Source: Aminivibrio pyruvatiphilus (GTDB lineage: Bacteria; Synergistota; Synergistia; Synergistales; Aminobacteriaceae). Taken from it: a stretch of DNA of 64,000 bases. Below the pieces are notes generated by a model that saw nothing but the letters and a program-made list of their open reading frames with translations, was not told where the DNA came from and searched no databases. The stretch spans positions 18,993-82,992 of the forward strand of contig NZ_SORI01000006.1 of the NCBI RefSeq assembly GCF_004366815.1, given 5' to 3'. The first letter of the stretch is position 1. Every line of letters begins with the position of its first letter. This document shows, piece after piece, positions 1-7,559 of the stretch. The position numbers were made by a program, and so were the translations under genes.

Positions 1-2
1 AC

Positions 3-1010
3 TCCAACGGCAAGCCGGTCTACACCGACTCCGCCGTCTACAGGGCTCCCTACGACAAGGACAATCCTGACAGAGTGGGCACCGACGGCGGCAACACCCA
101 CGAATACTCCCTGGTGCCCGGCACCTATGACGTTCTCGTCAGGGACCACAACACAAAAGTCGAGCAGTGGATAAAGGATGTGGTCATCGAAGGCGGGAAG
201 ACCGTACGGAAGGAAGTCTCCTTCGCCCAGGGCAAGCTGATCCTCTCGGGCCTCGATTCCAACGGCAAGCCGGTCTACACCGACTCCGCCGTCTACAGGG
301 CTCCCTACGACAAGGACAATCCTGACAGAGTGGGCACCGACGGCGGCAACACCCACGAATACTCCCTGGTGCCCGGCACCTATGACGTTCTCGTCAGGGA
401 CCACAACACAAAAGTCGAGCAGTGGATAAAGGATGTGGTCATCGAAGGCGGGAAGACCGTACGGAAGGAAGTCTCCTTCGCCCAGGGCAAGCTGATCCTC
501 TCGGGCCTCGATTCCAACAGCAAGCCGGTCTACACAGACTCCTACGTCTACAGGGCTCCCTATGACAGGGACAACCCCGACGAAGCGGGGCGGGACGGCG
601 GCAACAGCCACGAGTACTCCCTGGTACCCGGAACCTACGATGTCCTCGTCAGGGACCATAACACAAAAGTCGAGCAGTGGATCAAGGACGTGGTCATCGA
701 AGGCGGGAAGACAGTCCGGAAGGAAGTCTCCTTCGCCCAGGGCAAGCTGATTCTCTCGGGCCTCGACTCCACCGGCAAGCCACTGTACACCGACTCCTAC
801 GTCTACAGGGCCCCCTATGACAGGGACAACCCCGACGAAGCGGGGCGGGACGGCGGCAACACCCACGAGTACTTCCTGGTCCCCGGAACCTACGATGTCC
901 TCGTGGTCGACCATAACACCAGGATCGAACAGTGGGTAAAGGATGTGGTCATCGAGGGCGGAAAGACCGTCCGGAAGGAAGTGTCCTTTTCCCAGGGGAC
1001 CGCCCGGCTG
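3..1010 (+). repeat. 255-bp tandem repeats within the beta-domain gene
   Basis: The period is exactly 255 bp (85 codons), with unit starts at 3, 258, 513 and 768. I see no difference between units 1 and 2, while units 3 and 4 carry scattered substitutions. Identical neighbouring copies indicate recent duplication or gene conversion, and make the copy number easy to misassemble. More copies probably lie upstream of the window. Confidence 0.9.
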
Positions 1011-1508
1011 ACGGCGAAGGGTTTTGAAGGAAAACCGGCCTATTTCTATGCCGAAGTCTTCACGTCCCCGGCGGAAGAAGGCGACGAGCCCGTTTTCTCC
1101 GACAGCGGGGATGGTGAGATTTCCTTTTCCATTGTCCCGGGAACCTACGACGTGAGGGCCAGGACCGAGGAGCCAAAGGCCGAATTGTGGAAAAAGGGTC
1201 TGGAGGTAAAAGCCGGAGCGAAAGCAGCCGCCTCCTTTGCCTTCTCAGCCGCAAGGGTCAGGATCGTGCCTCCCAAAAAGGGCAAGGACAGGATCTATAT
1301 CTTCGTGGACGCATTCCCCCACCCGGCTGGAGAGAACGACGAGGCGACGGTCTCCGAAGCAGGGGCTGACCAGCATGTCCAGTTTTTCCTCGTTCCCGGC
1401 ACCTACGATTTCAGGATCCGGGACGAAGAGGACAGGGAGACCTGGATGAGGGGGATCGAACTGGCTGAGAACGACAAATTCTCCAGGGAAGTGAAGTTCG
1501 AGGACTGA
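3..1508 (+). CDS. Tandem-repeat beta-domain protein, 3' part (5' end outside window)
   Basis: The frame is already open at base 3, so this is the C-terminal 501 residues of a longer protein; the GTG at 75 is only an internal valine. It consists of about six units of 85 residues. Units 1-4 (3-257, 258-512, 513-767, 768-1010) are nearly identical in protein and largely in DNA, while the last two (about 1011-1250 and 1251-1508) have diverged. Each unit carries a LVPGTYDV-like or IVPGTYDV-like strand followed by a charged turn and an aromatic W. This resembles PEGA or carboxypeptidase-regulatory-like Ig-type beta-sandwiches of secreted or surface proteins; that fold call is inference. No C-terminal anchor is visible; the chain ends in KFED. 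The function is unknown and could be adhesion or a spacer stalk. A strong terminator follows. Confidence 0.75.
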   Translation, partial: SNGKPVYTDSAVYRAPYDKDNPDRVGTDGGNTHEYSLVPGTYDVLVRDHNTKVEQWIKDVVIEGGKTVRKEVSFAQGKLILSGLDSNGKPVYTDSAVYRAPYDKDNPDRVGTDGGNTHEYSLVPGTYDVLVRDHNTKVEQWIKDVVIEGGKTVRKEVSFAQGKLILSGLDSNSKPVYTDSYVYRAPYDRDNPDEAGRDGGNSHEYSLVPGTYDVLVRDHNTKVEQWIKDVVIEGGKTVRKEVSFAQGKLILSGLDSTGKPLYTDSYVYRAPYDRDNPDEAGRDGGNTHEYFLVPGTYDVLVVDHNTRIEQWVKDVVIEGGKTVRKEVSFSQGTARLTAKGFEGKPAYFYAEVFTSPAEEGDEPVFSDSGDGEISFSIVPGTYDVRARTEEPKAELWKKGLEVKAGAKAAASFAFSAARVRIVPPKKGKDRIYIFVDAFPHPAGENDEATVSEAGADQHVQFFLVPGTYDFRIRDEEDRETWMRGIELAENDKFSREVKFED

Positions 1509-1524
1509 TTTCCGAAGAGAACAC

Positions 1525-1557
1525 GGGGGGCGCCTGTCTGGCGCCCCCCTTTTCTTT
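1525..1557 (+). terminator. Intrinsic terminator after the repeat-protein gene
   Basis: A perfect 10-bp GC stem (1525-1534 with 1540-1549) and a 5-nt loop are followed by TTTTTCTTT, 16 bases after the stop codon. It lies between converging genes but has a T tract only on the plus strand. Confidence 0.9.
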
Positions 1558-1574
1558 GACCGGAAACCTTTCCG

Positions 1575-2237
1575 TCAGGATTTCCCGTCCTTCCTGGCCA
1601 GCCGGGCGAGGAGGTCGCCCCCGGCCTGACACAGCTGCACCAGCAGAATGAGCACTGCCACGGTGGCGAACATGACGTCCAGGCGGAAGCGCTGGTAGCC
1701 GTACCTGATGGCCAGATCCCCGAGACCGCCGCCGCCCACGGCCCCGGCCATGGCCGAGAAGCCGATGAGACTCACCACCGAGAGGGTGAGGCCGGAGAGA
1801 ATGGCCGGGAAAGCCTCGGGAAGGAGCACCTTCCGGATGACCTGCCATGACGTGGCGCCCATGGCCTGGGCCGCCTCCACCACCCCCCGGTCCACTTCCC
1901 TCAGGGCTCCCTCCACTACCCGACCGACAAAGGGTGCGGCGGCGATGGAGAGAGGAACGATGGCCGCGCCGGTGCCGATGGACGTTCCCGCGATCAGCCG
2001 CGTCACCGGGATCAGCAGCACCATGAGAATGATGAAGGGTGTCGACCTGGCGGCGTTGACCACCGCCGACAGCAGGCCGTTCAGCACCCGCCTCTCCAAG
2101 AGCCCTCCCCTGGACGTCACGTGAAGGATCACTCCCAGAGGAACTCCGGAAGCAAACGCTATGGCCGACGATGCCCCCACCATGAACAGGGTCTCCCCGA
2201 GAGCCTTAAACAGCAACGCTGATACCTGATCCCACAT
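1575..2237 (-). CDS. metI: D-methionine ABC transporter permease MetI
   Basis: A 220-residue inner-membrane permease of the MetI type. It has about five hydrophobic segments and the EAA-loop signature EAAQAMGATSW near residue 140, which docks on the ATPase. The usual family length is about 217. It is the last gene of metQ-metN-metI, and its start overlaps the end of metN by 32 bases. The start at 2237 has the ribosome site GGAGGTGAT just upstream. Together with MetN and MetQ it imports methionine, and some family members also take other small amino acids. The SAM riboswitch upstream of metQ supports methionine as substrate. Confidence 0.93.
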   Translation of the reverse strand: MWDQVSALLFKALGETLFMVGASSAIAFASGVPLGVILHVTSRGGLLERRVLNGLLSAVVNAARSTPFIILMVLLIPVTRLIAGTSIGTGAAIVPLSIAAAPFVGRVVEGALREVDRGVVEAAQAMGATSWQVIRKVLLPEAFPAILSGLTLSVVSLIGFSAMAGAVGGGGLGDLAIRYGYQRFRLDVMFATVAVLILLVQLCQAGGDLLARLARKDGKS

Positions 2238-3267
2238 GGCCGATCACCTCCACTTTCAGATCAAGCGCCCGGAGATAGCCCAGCGCGCTGCTTTTGGCCC
2301 CTTCGTCCCCTGAAAGCCGGATCACCAGGGTGCCGCAGGGCACGTTCCGTATATGGCCGATCCTGGCTCCGAGGATGTTCACGTCCACGTCGAAGCGGCG
2401 GATCATCCCCGAGATTACGGGATCGGCGGCGATATCGCCGAAGAACTGAAGCTGCAGGACAGGGTCTCCCGTCCCCCGGACCCCCGGAGTGAAATCGAGC
2501 CCGGCGAAAGTCTCCGGCAATTCCACTCCCACCACGTCACGGAGCATGTCCAGGGTGGGCTCCCCGCGGGGGTCGGTGAAAATATCCAGCACGGTCCCCC
2601 GCTCGACGATACGCCCCTTGTCGATCACCGCCACGTCGGTGCAGATCTCCCGGATGACATTCATCTCGTGGGTGATCAGGACGATGGTGAGCCCGAGCCT
2701 GGTGTTGATGTCCCTAAGAAGGGACAGGATCGACCGGGTGGTGAGGGGATCCAGGGCGGACGTGGCCTCGTCGGAAAGAAGCACGTCCGGCCTGTTGGCC
2801 AGCGCCCTGGCGATTCCCACCCTCTGCTTCTGCCCGCCGGAGAGCTGGGAGGGATACCGCTCCCGCTTGTCGGCAAGGCCCACGAGATCGAGCAGCTCGT
2901 CAACCCTCGCCGCAATATCCTCCCTGCGCCATCCCGCCAGTTCGAGGGGAAAGGCCACGTTCCCGAAGACCGTGCGGCCCGACAGGAGGTTGAAGTTCTG
3001 AAAGATCATGCCGATCTTTTTCCGGGCCTGCCGGAGCTCCCCTTCGCCGAGGTCAGTGAGTTCCACCCCGCTCACTGACACGGAACCGGAGTCGGGACGC
3101 TCAAGGAGGTTCACGCACCGGACGAGGGTGCTCTTTCCGGCGCCGCTCCGGCCGATGATCCCGAAGATGGAGCTGTCGGGGATTTCAAGGTCAATATTGC
3201 TCAAAGCCTTCAACCGCTTTTCCCCGCTGCCGTAGGTTTTTGTCACGCCCTTCAGGAGAATGCCCAT
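2206..3267 (-). CDS. metN: Methionine ABC transporter ATP-binding protein MetN
   Basis: A 353-residue cytoplasmic ATPase. Walker A is GRSGAGKST (39-47), the Q-loop Gln is at 90, the ABC signature LSGGQKQR lies at 142-149 and Walker B DVLLSDE at 161-167. The C-terminal 85 or so residues form a NIL domain, which in E. coli MetN binds methionine and gives trans-inhibition of transport; retention of this domain suggests the same feedback here. GGGAGG lies 7 bases before the ATG. The gene is 13 bases downstream of metQ and overlaps metI. Confidence 0.95.
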   Translation of the reverse strand: MGILLKGVTKTYGSGEKRLKALSNIDLEIPDSSIFGIIGRSGAGKSTLVRCVNLLERPDSGSVSVSGVELTDLGEGELRQARKKIGMIFQNFNLLSGRTVFGNVAFPLELAGWRREDIAARVDELLDLVGLADKRERYPSQLSGGQKQRVGIARALANRPDVLLSDEATSALDPLTTRSILSLLRDINTRLGLTIVLITHEMNVIREICTDVAVIDKGRIVERGTVLDIFTDPRGEPTLDMLRDVVGVELPETFAGLDFTPGVRGTGDPVLQLQFFGDIAADPVISGMIRRFDVDVNILGARIGHIRNVPCGTLVIRLSGDEGAKSSALGYLRALDLKVEVIGHVGSGISVAV

Positions 3268-3280
3268 GTCCGGTCCTCCC

Positions 3281-4075
3281 CTACCAGGCGGGAATGAAGC
3301 CGCCCTTGTACCGCTCCAGCATGAACTTCGCAGTCTCCTCCGTCTGGTAGGCCTCCACGAGCTTTTTCACCAGGGGATTGTCCCTGTCCTCTTCCCGGAC
3401 GGCGATCACGTTGGCGAAGGGGGAGATTTCGGCATCCTCGAGCAGAATCGCGTCCTTCAGGGGGGACAGGCCTGCCTCCACCGCGTAGTTCACGTTCACG
3501 GCGCCGATGTCCACGTCGTCCAGAACCCTGGGAAGCTGGGGAGCCTCGATCTCGATAAACCTGAGATTCTTCGGGTTTTCCACAATGTCAAGCACCGAGG
3601 CGGTATATCCCGTTCCTTCCCGAAGCTTTATAAACCCTTTCTGTTCCAGCAGTGCCAGGGCTCTGCCCACGTTTGCGGGATCATTGGGAACGGAGACCTT
3701 TGAACCTTCCTTCAGGTCGTCGATGTTCCCTATCTTTTTCGAGTAGAACCCCATGGGGCAGACCACGGTCTTGGCCACGGAGACGAGCCTGTATCCCCGG
3801 TCCCTGTTCTGGGTGTCGAGAAAGAGCTGGTGCTGGTAGGAGTTCGCGTCGAGATCCCCCTGGTCGAGGGCGGCATTGGGAGTGATGTAGTCGCTGAAGG
3901 GAAACACCCTGAGCTCCACGCCTTCGGTCTTCAGCCTCTCAGCCAGGGATTCCAGTATTTCGGCATGGGGCCCCGACGTCGCTCCGACCTTCAGGGGAGC
4001 GAGGGCGGCTTCCGACCCCGCGGCTGCGAAAACGGCTATGGCTGCTGCTGCGCAAATTGCTGCTATTCTTTTCAT
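3281..4075 (-). CDS. metQ: Methionine-binding periplasmic protein MetQ (NlpA family)
   Basis: A 264-residue substrate-binding protein. The start at 4075 was chosen because AAGGAAGG precedes it and a standard Sec signal (MKRIAAIC..., hydrophobic core, cleavage near AGSEAA) begins there; the frame is open further upstream to 4249 but that stretch overlaps the leader terminator. The family hallmarks are the core beginning KVGATSGPHAEI and the segment YITPNAALDQGDLDAN. MetQ proteins are usually lipoproteins with a lipobox Cys. No Cys sits at the predicted cleavage site here (the only N-terminal Cys, residue 8, is inside the signal core), so the protein may be soluble in the periplasm. It is the first structural gene after the SAM riboswitch/attenuator leader. 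Confidence 0.92.
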   Translation of the reverse strand: MKRIAAICAAAAIAVFAAAGSEAALAPLKVGATSGPHAEILESLAERLKTEGVELRVFPFSDYITPNAALDQGDLDANSYQHQLFLDTQNRDRGYRLVSVAKTVVCPMGFYSKKIGNIDDLKEGSKVSVPNDPANVGRALALLEQKGFIKLREGTGYTASVLDIVENPKNLRFIEIEAPQLPRVLDDVDIGAVNVNYAVEAGLSPLKDAILLEDAEISPFANVIAVREEDRDNPLVKKLVEAYQTEETAKFMLERYKGGFIPAW

Positions 4076-4200
4076 TCTCTTTCCTTCCTTTCGTCCTGAA
4101 CTGATGCCTTCCGGACTCTTCCGTCCGGCCCAATTGTCCCCGTCCGCTTCTCTCATGTCGCTCATGCCGTCGTCATCGGCCACTGCATCCCCTCCCTTCC

Positions 4201-4241
4201 AAATAAAAAAACGGGACCCCCTCGAGCTGCGGGGATCCCGT
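4201..4241 (-). terminator. Second leader terminator upstream of metQ
   Basis: On the minus strand an 11-bp near-perfect stem (ACGGGATCCCC with GGGGGTCCCGT, 9-nt loop) is followed by TTTTTTTATTT. It lies 23 bases after the stop of a 30-codon upstream ORF and about 125 bases before the metQ start, so it must be read through for metQNI to be expressed from the riboswitch promoter. Confidence 0.85.
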
Positions 4242-4264
4242 TCCGGCAAAATCAGCGCACGATG

Positions 4265-4357
4265 TCAGCCGCCGACCCTCCCCGGAGGAGATCCGCCGTT
4301 GCCGCACATCATCATGGTGAACAGAGCGCAGAATCCGTTTCTGATGGAACCGGTCAT
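4265..4357 (-). CDS. 30-codon upstream ORF with Met triplet, candidate leader peptide
   Basis: ATG at 4357 is preceded by a strong site, AAAGGAGGATCCCC. The product is 30 residues: three consecutive Met codons (15-17, 4307-4315) followed by CGNGG, with another Cys at position 10. It sits between the SAM-I riboswitch terminator and a second intrinsic terminator. The hexamer CGGGGA at codons 25-27 (4279-4284) is complementary to TCCCCG in the 5' arm of that terminator (4230-4235), which is the geometry of a translation-coupled attenuator. A ribosome stalled at the Met codons would leave the hexamer free; one that finishes translation would cover it. Translation and function are inferred, and a Shine-Dalgarno-like coincidence is the alternative. 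Confidence 0.5.
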   Translation of the reverse strand: MTGSIRNGFCALFTMMMCGNGGSPPGRVGG

Positions 4358-4390
4358 GGGGATCCTCCTTTCCGTCGGGCCGGGCCCGGC

Positions 4391-4429
4391 AAAAATAAAA
4401 ATGCCTCTTCCGGAATGAAGGAAGAGGCG
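4391..4429 (-). terminator. SAM-I riboswitch expression-platform terminator
   Basis: On the minus strand a 9-bp stem GCCTCTTCC/GGAAGAGGC with an 8-nt loop is followed by ATTTTTATTTTT. It begins about 11 bases after the riboswitch P1 helix, the standard arrangement for an OFF switch that terminates when SAM is bound. Confidence 0.9.
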
Positions 4430-4439
4430 TCGCTGGTTC

Positions 4440-4550
4440 ATTCAGCCTCGATCATCTTCCAGGAAAACCTGCAGGAATTGGCACCGTTCAGCATTTCGCT
4501 GAGGTTGCCGCGGCTTCGCAGGGCCTGTCCCTCCGCCGCTCCGGATGAAT
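4440..4550 (-). promoter_or_regulatory. SAM-I (S-box) riboswitch upstream of metQNI
   Basis: The minus strand carries the S-box core almost exactly: GCGGCGGAGGGACAGGCCC, then GAAGCC, CGGCAACC and GGTGCCAATTCCTGCAGG. The outer helix P1 is formed by ATTCA (4546-4550) with TGAAT (4440-4444). Known S-box elements bind S-adenosylmethionine and repress methionine genes. The terminator at 4391-4429 is its expression platform, and metQNI lies downstream. Confidence 0.95.
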
Positions 4551-4576
4551 CGATTCGGTATTAAGGTATGGCGGAG

Positions 4577-4606
4577 ATTATAGGGTACCTCCGCCGGATC
4601 TGTCAA
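4577..4606 (-). promoter_or_regulatory. Consensus promoter for the metQNI leader
   Basis: On the minus strand TTGACA (4601-4606) and TATAAT (4577-4582) are separated by 18 bases. Both boxes are perfect sigma70-type consensus, and transcription would begin about 20 bases before the riboswitch. The -35 box starts 11 bases after the end of the upstream peptidase gene. Confidence 0.85.
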
Positions 4607-4616
4607 CAGGCCGATT

Positions 4617-6272
4617 TCAAAAAACGGACGTTTTTTGCTTCCGCCCTCGCCGGAGAAGCATCAGCCCGAAGGGAACCAGCAGCAGGACCGCCGAAAGGGA
4701 CGGAGCGCCGGTGGTGCATCCTCCCGATTCTTCCCCGGCTCCCAGCGCCTTGAGGCAGAAGTTTCCGCCCGGCACAACCCCGGTGAGGTCGGTCCAGGTC
4801 ACGCCGTCGGCGCTGTAGAAGCTCTGCCCCGGAGCGGCGGAGGCTCCGTCGGAGTACCCCGCCACCGGAACTTCCACGGGGAGAGGGAACTCATAGGCCG
4901 GGGCGGTCACCTTCACTTCCGCGGAAAATCGTGTTCCCCGGGGGAGGTAGACCGGGGTTCCAAGGACGACGGTATGGTACCCCGGTTTTTCCAGCACACC
5001 CCGCTGCCCCCGAAGGGGCACGGACTCTCTATCCGCAGGAGTGGCTCCGGAGAGGATCGCCACAGTGATTTCATATTCCGTTCCGTAGTCGGGCACGTAA
5101 AAGGAAACCGCCTTCAGAGCCTGGTTCTCTTCCGCCGTGAAGATGTTGGCCATCCATGCAGGAGAGCCTGCCGCGGGCGTTTCGAGGGGAGAGACGGACC
5201 GGACCCATCCCAGGGGGTCGTACTGATGGATGATTCCGTATTCCCCCGCGGGCGAGGAGAGATAGACAATGCCGCTGTCGAGGCTCGTGTCCTCGTAGGA
5301 CATGTAGAAATACCCATCCTCCCCGAAAGAGGTTCCCCAGCTGTTCCGGACAATCCACGCCCCGTCGCCTGACGGCTGGGCCGCAAATCGCTCCTTCGGG
5401 AAATAATCATCCCACCCGACGATGTTCACCGCATGGTTCGCACCCCGGGGACCGCTGTAGAAAAAGGCGCCGGTATCTTCGTTCCAGGTGTCTTCGTCGA
5501 AGTCGGCCATCATGCCGATGGACACCGCCCCCCGGGTCATAAGGGCGTGCTTGACCTCCTCAGCGGCGAGATGGGGGTAGCCATCCCTCCAGATTTCCAC
5601 GGCCGGATAGGGCATATACAGAGCACTTGTGAGAAGTTTCTGCCGCGGGAGCCGGGGCTTTTCCGCCGGCAGTGGCCCGCCGTAGGGAAGATCCGTCTCG
5701 TTCACCGGACCGGTGCCTCTTGAGAGGACGGCCACGGCTTTCCAGTCGTCCCCTCCCTGGTCGAAGAGGGCGACTTCTTCGTCAAGGGTGAACGGAGGAA
5801 ATCCTTCCGGGTTTTCTCTGTAAGCCCAGTACGCAAGGTGCCATTCGGAGAAATCCCGGGGTTCTCCGGGAAGAAGGGATGATTCCAGGGCCGCCAGGGC
5901 GGCGAAGGTCCAGCAGGTGCCGTAGGGATCCTGGTCCCGTACGGGAGACAGCTTTCCCTGTTCTCTGAGGTCGAACCTGGCGGGGAAGGGCGCGTCTTCC
6001 CTGAAGGTCCGGGCCGCGAGATGCCGGACAGTCTCTCCCCGGGCCCGGAGGTGGTCCAGATTCAGCGGTGACGGCCGTTTTCCCGCGGGACGCCTTTCCC
6101 CAGCGAAAAAAACGCTCCCCCGAAGCTCCGCTCCGCCGCCGCGGGGAAGAGCCCGGTCACGGAGAAAGGCGGGGTTAAGAGGGGCAAGGGACGGCCCTGC
6201 CGCAGGGGACGGCAGAGCGGCAGCGATGAACAGAAAAAGAGCGGCTGCCGCAAAAACGGCAGTTTTTTTCAT
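4617..6272 (-). CDS. Secreted papain-like (C1A) cysteine peptidase with Synergistes-type C-terminal sorting tail
   Basis: A 551-residue exported peptidase. The ATG at 6272 is used because GGAAG lies 8 bases upstream; the GTG at 6281 is too close to it. In order it has a signal peptide (1-25), a propeptide-like region and a C1A catalytic domain with Cys120 (DPYGTCWTF), His280 (GANHAVNIVGWDD) and Asn310 (RNSWGTSFGEDGY). A beta-rich C-terminal domain follows, then a tail of SGGCTTGAP, a hydrophobic stretch and RRGRK. That Gly-Cys/hydrophobic/basic layout matches the Synerg-CTERM sorting signal, known from Synergistetes surface proteins. The likely role is extracellular protein digestion feeding amino-acid fermentation. 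It has its own context with no operon partner. Confidence 0.88.
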   Translation of the reverse strand: MKKTAVFAAAALFLFIAAALPSPAAGPSLAPLNPAFLRDRALPRGGGAELRGSVFFAGERRPAGKRPSPLNLDHLRARGETVRHLAARTFREDAPFPARFDLREQGKLSPVRDQDPYGTCWTFAALAALESSLLPGEPRDFSEWHLAYWAYRENPEGFPPFTLDEEVALFDQGGDDWKAVAVLSRGTGPVNETDLPYGGPLPAEKPRLPRQKLLTSALYMPYPAVEIWRDGYPHLAAEEVKHALMTRGAVSIGMMADFDEDTWNEDTGAFFYSGPRGANHAVNIVGWDDYFPKERFAAQPSGDGAWIVRNSWGTSFGEDGYFYMSYEDTSLDSGIVYLSSPAGEYGIIHQYDPLGWVRSVSPLETPAAGSPAWMANIFTAEENQALKAVSFYVPDYGTEYEITVAILSGATPADRESVPLRGQRGVLEKPGYHTVVLGTPVYLPRGTRFSAEVKVTAPAYEFPLPVEVPVAGYSDGASAAPGQSFYSADGVTWTDLTGVVPGGNFCLKALGAGEESGGCTTGAPSLSAVLLLVPFGLMLLRRGRKQKTSVF

Positions 6273-6308
6273 GGGGGACACTTCCTTTCGCTGATGTTTT
6301 TCCGGGGC

Positions 6309-7352
6309 TCAGGCCCTCTCCTCGAACTCCTTCTGGTAGACCTTGCCGGACCCCATCATGACGCTGATGAAGTTCAGGGAGGGGATGTTCTCGCAGATGA
6401 TCTTGATGATGGCGGCGATGATGGTGGAAATAAGGGCGCCCACCACGCCCCAGATGAGACTCCAGAAAAGCAGGGAAATGAGCACCACCACCGGGCTGAG
6501 ATTCAGCCGGTCCCCCATGACTTTGGGGGTGATGAAGTTGCCGATAGTCACCTGGATGGTCAGGAGGACAAGAGAGGTGATGACCGCCGGCATGTAGCTA
6601 GGGTAAAACTGCACCAGAGCCACCAGGATCGGAGGGATGGAGGCCACGATGGACCCCACCGTGGGAATGAAATTCAGGATGAAGGCCAGCACGCCCCAGG
6701 TCACCGCAAAGTCCACCTGGAGGTATTCCAGGGCGAACCACACCAGGAAGCCCGTCACCGCACTGATGAGGGCCAGGGCGCTCAGGTACCGTCCGATCTG
6801 GAAGGAGATGGTGCCGAGGATGCGCTTCACCTTTTCCGCGTTGCTGGGAGAAAAGGCCTTCTGAAGCTTGTAGTCGAAATAGGGGGCGCCGAGGAGGAGA
6901 AACACGAGGAACACGATCACCATGACGAGCTTGGAAACGATGGTGACAAAGGACCCGGACAGCTCGATGAGATATCCCCGGGCGGTAACGCCCCAGTCGA
7001 TGGACAGCCAGAAGTCGGGAGGAAGTTCGAGGTTGATCGTGAGGGTCTTCCCTATGTCAAGGAGACGGGCGTAGTATTTCGGGAACGCCTCGGTGAAGGT
7101 GAGAATCCTGGCGTTGAGAAAGAGAGCTCCGAGGAAGCAGACGCCGAAGAAAAGCGCAAGGACGGCGACGACGTTGAGAAAGTTCGGGATCTTGAGTCTC
7201 GACAGGAAGCGAACGACCGGGCCGAAGAGATAGGAGAGGAGCCATGCGATGATCAGCGGGATGAACACCGCCTGGGCGAAGTTTAGGACCAGCCCCGTGG
7301 CCACAATGGAGATGATGCCTATGAGACCGATGATAACCTGGAAGTTCCCCAC
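6309..7352 (-). CDS. AI-2E family transporter (PerM/YdiK-like permease)
   Basis: A 347-residue polytopic membrane protein with about seven to eight hydrophobic segments and a central extracytoplasmic region (around 90-150). The C-terminal segments carry the GxxxNFxPTVGSIVASIPP-like hairpin typical of the family. The start was set at the GTG at 7352, which has AAGGGAG 8 bases upstream and gives the normal family length; the frame is open back to 7526 but that extension is polar and runs into the preceding terminator. Family members have been linked to autoinducer-2 export or Na+/H+ antiport, so the substrate here is unknown. It is 36 bases upstream of the peptidase gene on the same strand and may be co-transcribed. 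Confidence 0.85.
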   Translation of the reverse strand: MGNFQVIIGLIGIISIVATGLVLNFAQAVFIPLIIAWLLSYLFGPVVRFLSRLKIPNFLNVVAVLALFFGVCFLGALFLNARILTFTEAFPKYYARLLDIGKTLTINLELPPDFWLSIDWGVTARGYLIELSGSFVTIVSKLVMVIVFLVFLLLGAPYFDYKLQKAFSPSNAEKVKRILGTISFQIGRYLSALALISAVTGFLVWFALEYLQVDFAVTWGVLAFILNFIPTVGSIVASIPPILVALVQFYPSYMPAVITSLVLLTIQVTIGNFITPKVMGDRLNLSPVVVLISLLFWSLIWGVVGALISTIIAAIIKIICENIPSLNFISVMMGSGKVYQKEFEERA

Positions 7353-7495
7353 AGTATCCACTCCCTTGATGAAAAGCCTTTTTCCGTATCCTATTTTACA
7401 GGATGAAAGGCATTTGGGAAGAAGGTTTTTTTCCGTTTCTTCGGAAAAATTGCACTTGTACGGGATAAAACAGGGTGACCCGGTCATCCAGAGAC

Positions 7496-7542
7496 ACAAG
7501 GGAAAGAGGAAGTGCCCGGCGGGCACTTCCTCTTTCCCTTGT
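7496..7542 (-). terminator. Perfect 22-bp inverted repeat after the M20 hydrolase gene
   Basis: The arms 7496-7517 and 7521-7542 are perfect reverse complements with a 3-nt spacer. It lies 17 bases beyond the stop of the minus-strand amidohydrolase gene and probably ends that long operon. The flanks lack a good T tract, so it may act as an mRNA-stabilising 3' hairpin rather than a classical terminator. Confidence 0.6.
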
Positions 7543-7559
7543 CATTTTCCCGGCCGTTC

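Noticed and set aside
3-1010. CRISPR or satellite interpretation of the 255-bp repeats
   Set aside because: The units are in frame, contiguous without spacers, and encode a conserved protein domain.
75-1508. GTG at 75 as the start of the repeat protein
   Set aside because: The frame is open to base 3 and codes for the first half of the same 85-residue repeat, so the GTG is an internal Val codon.
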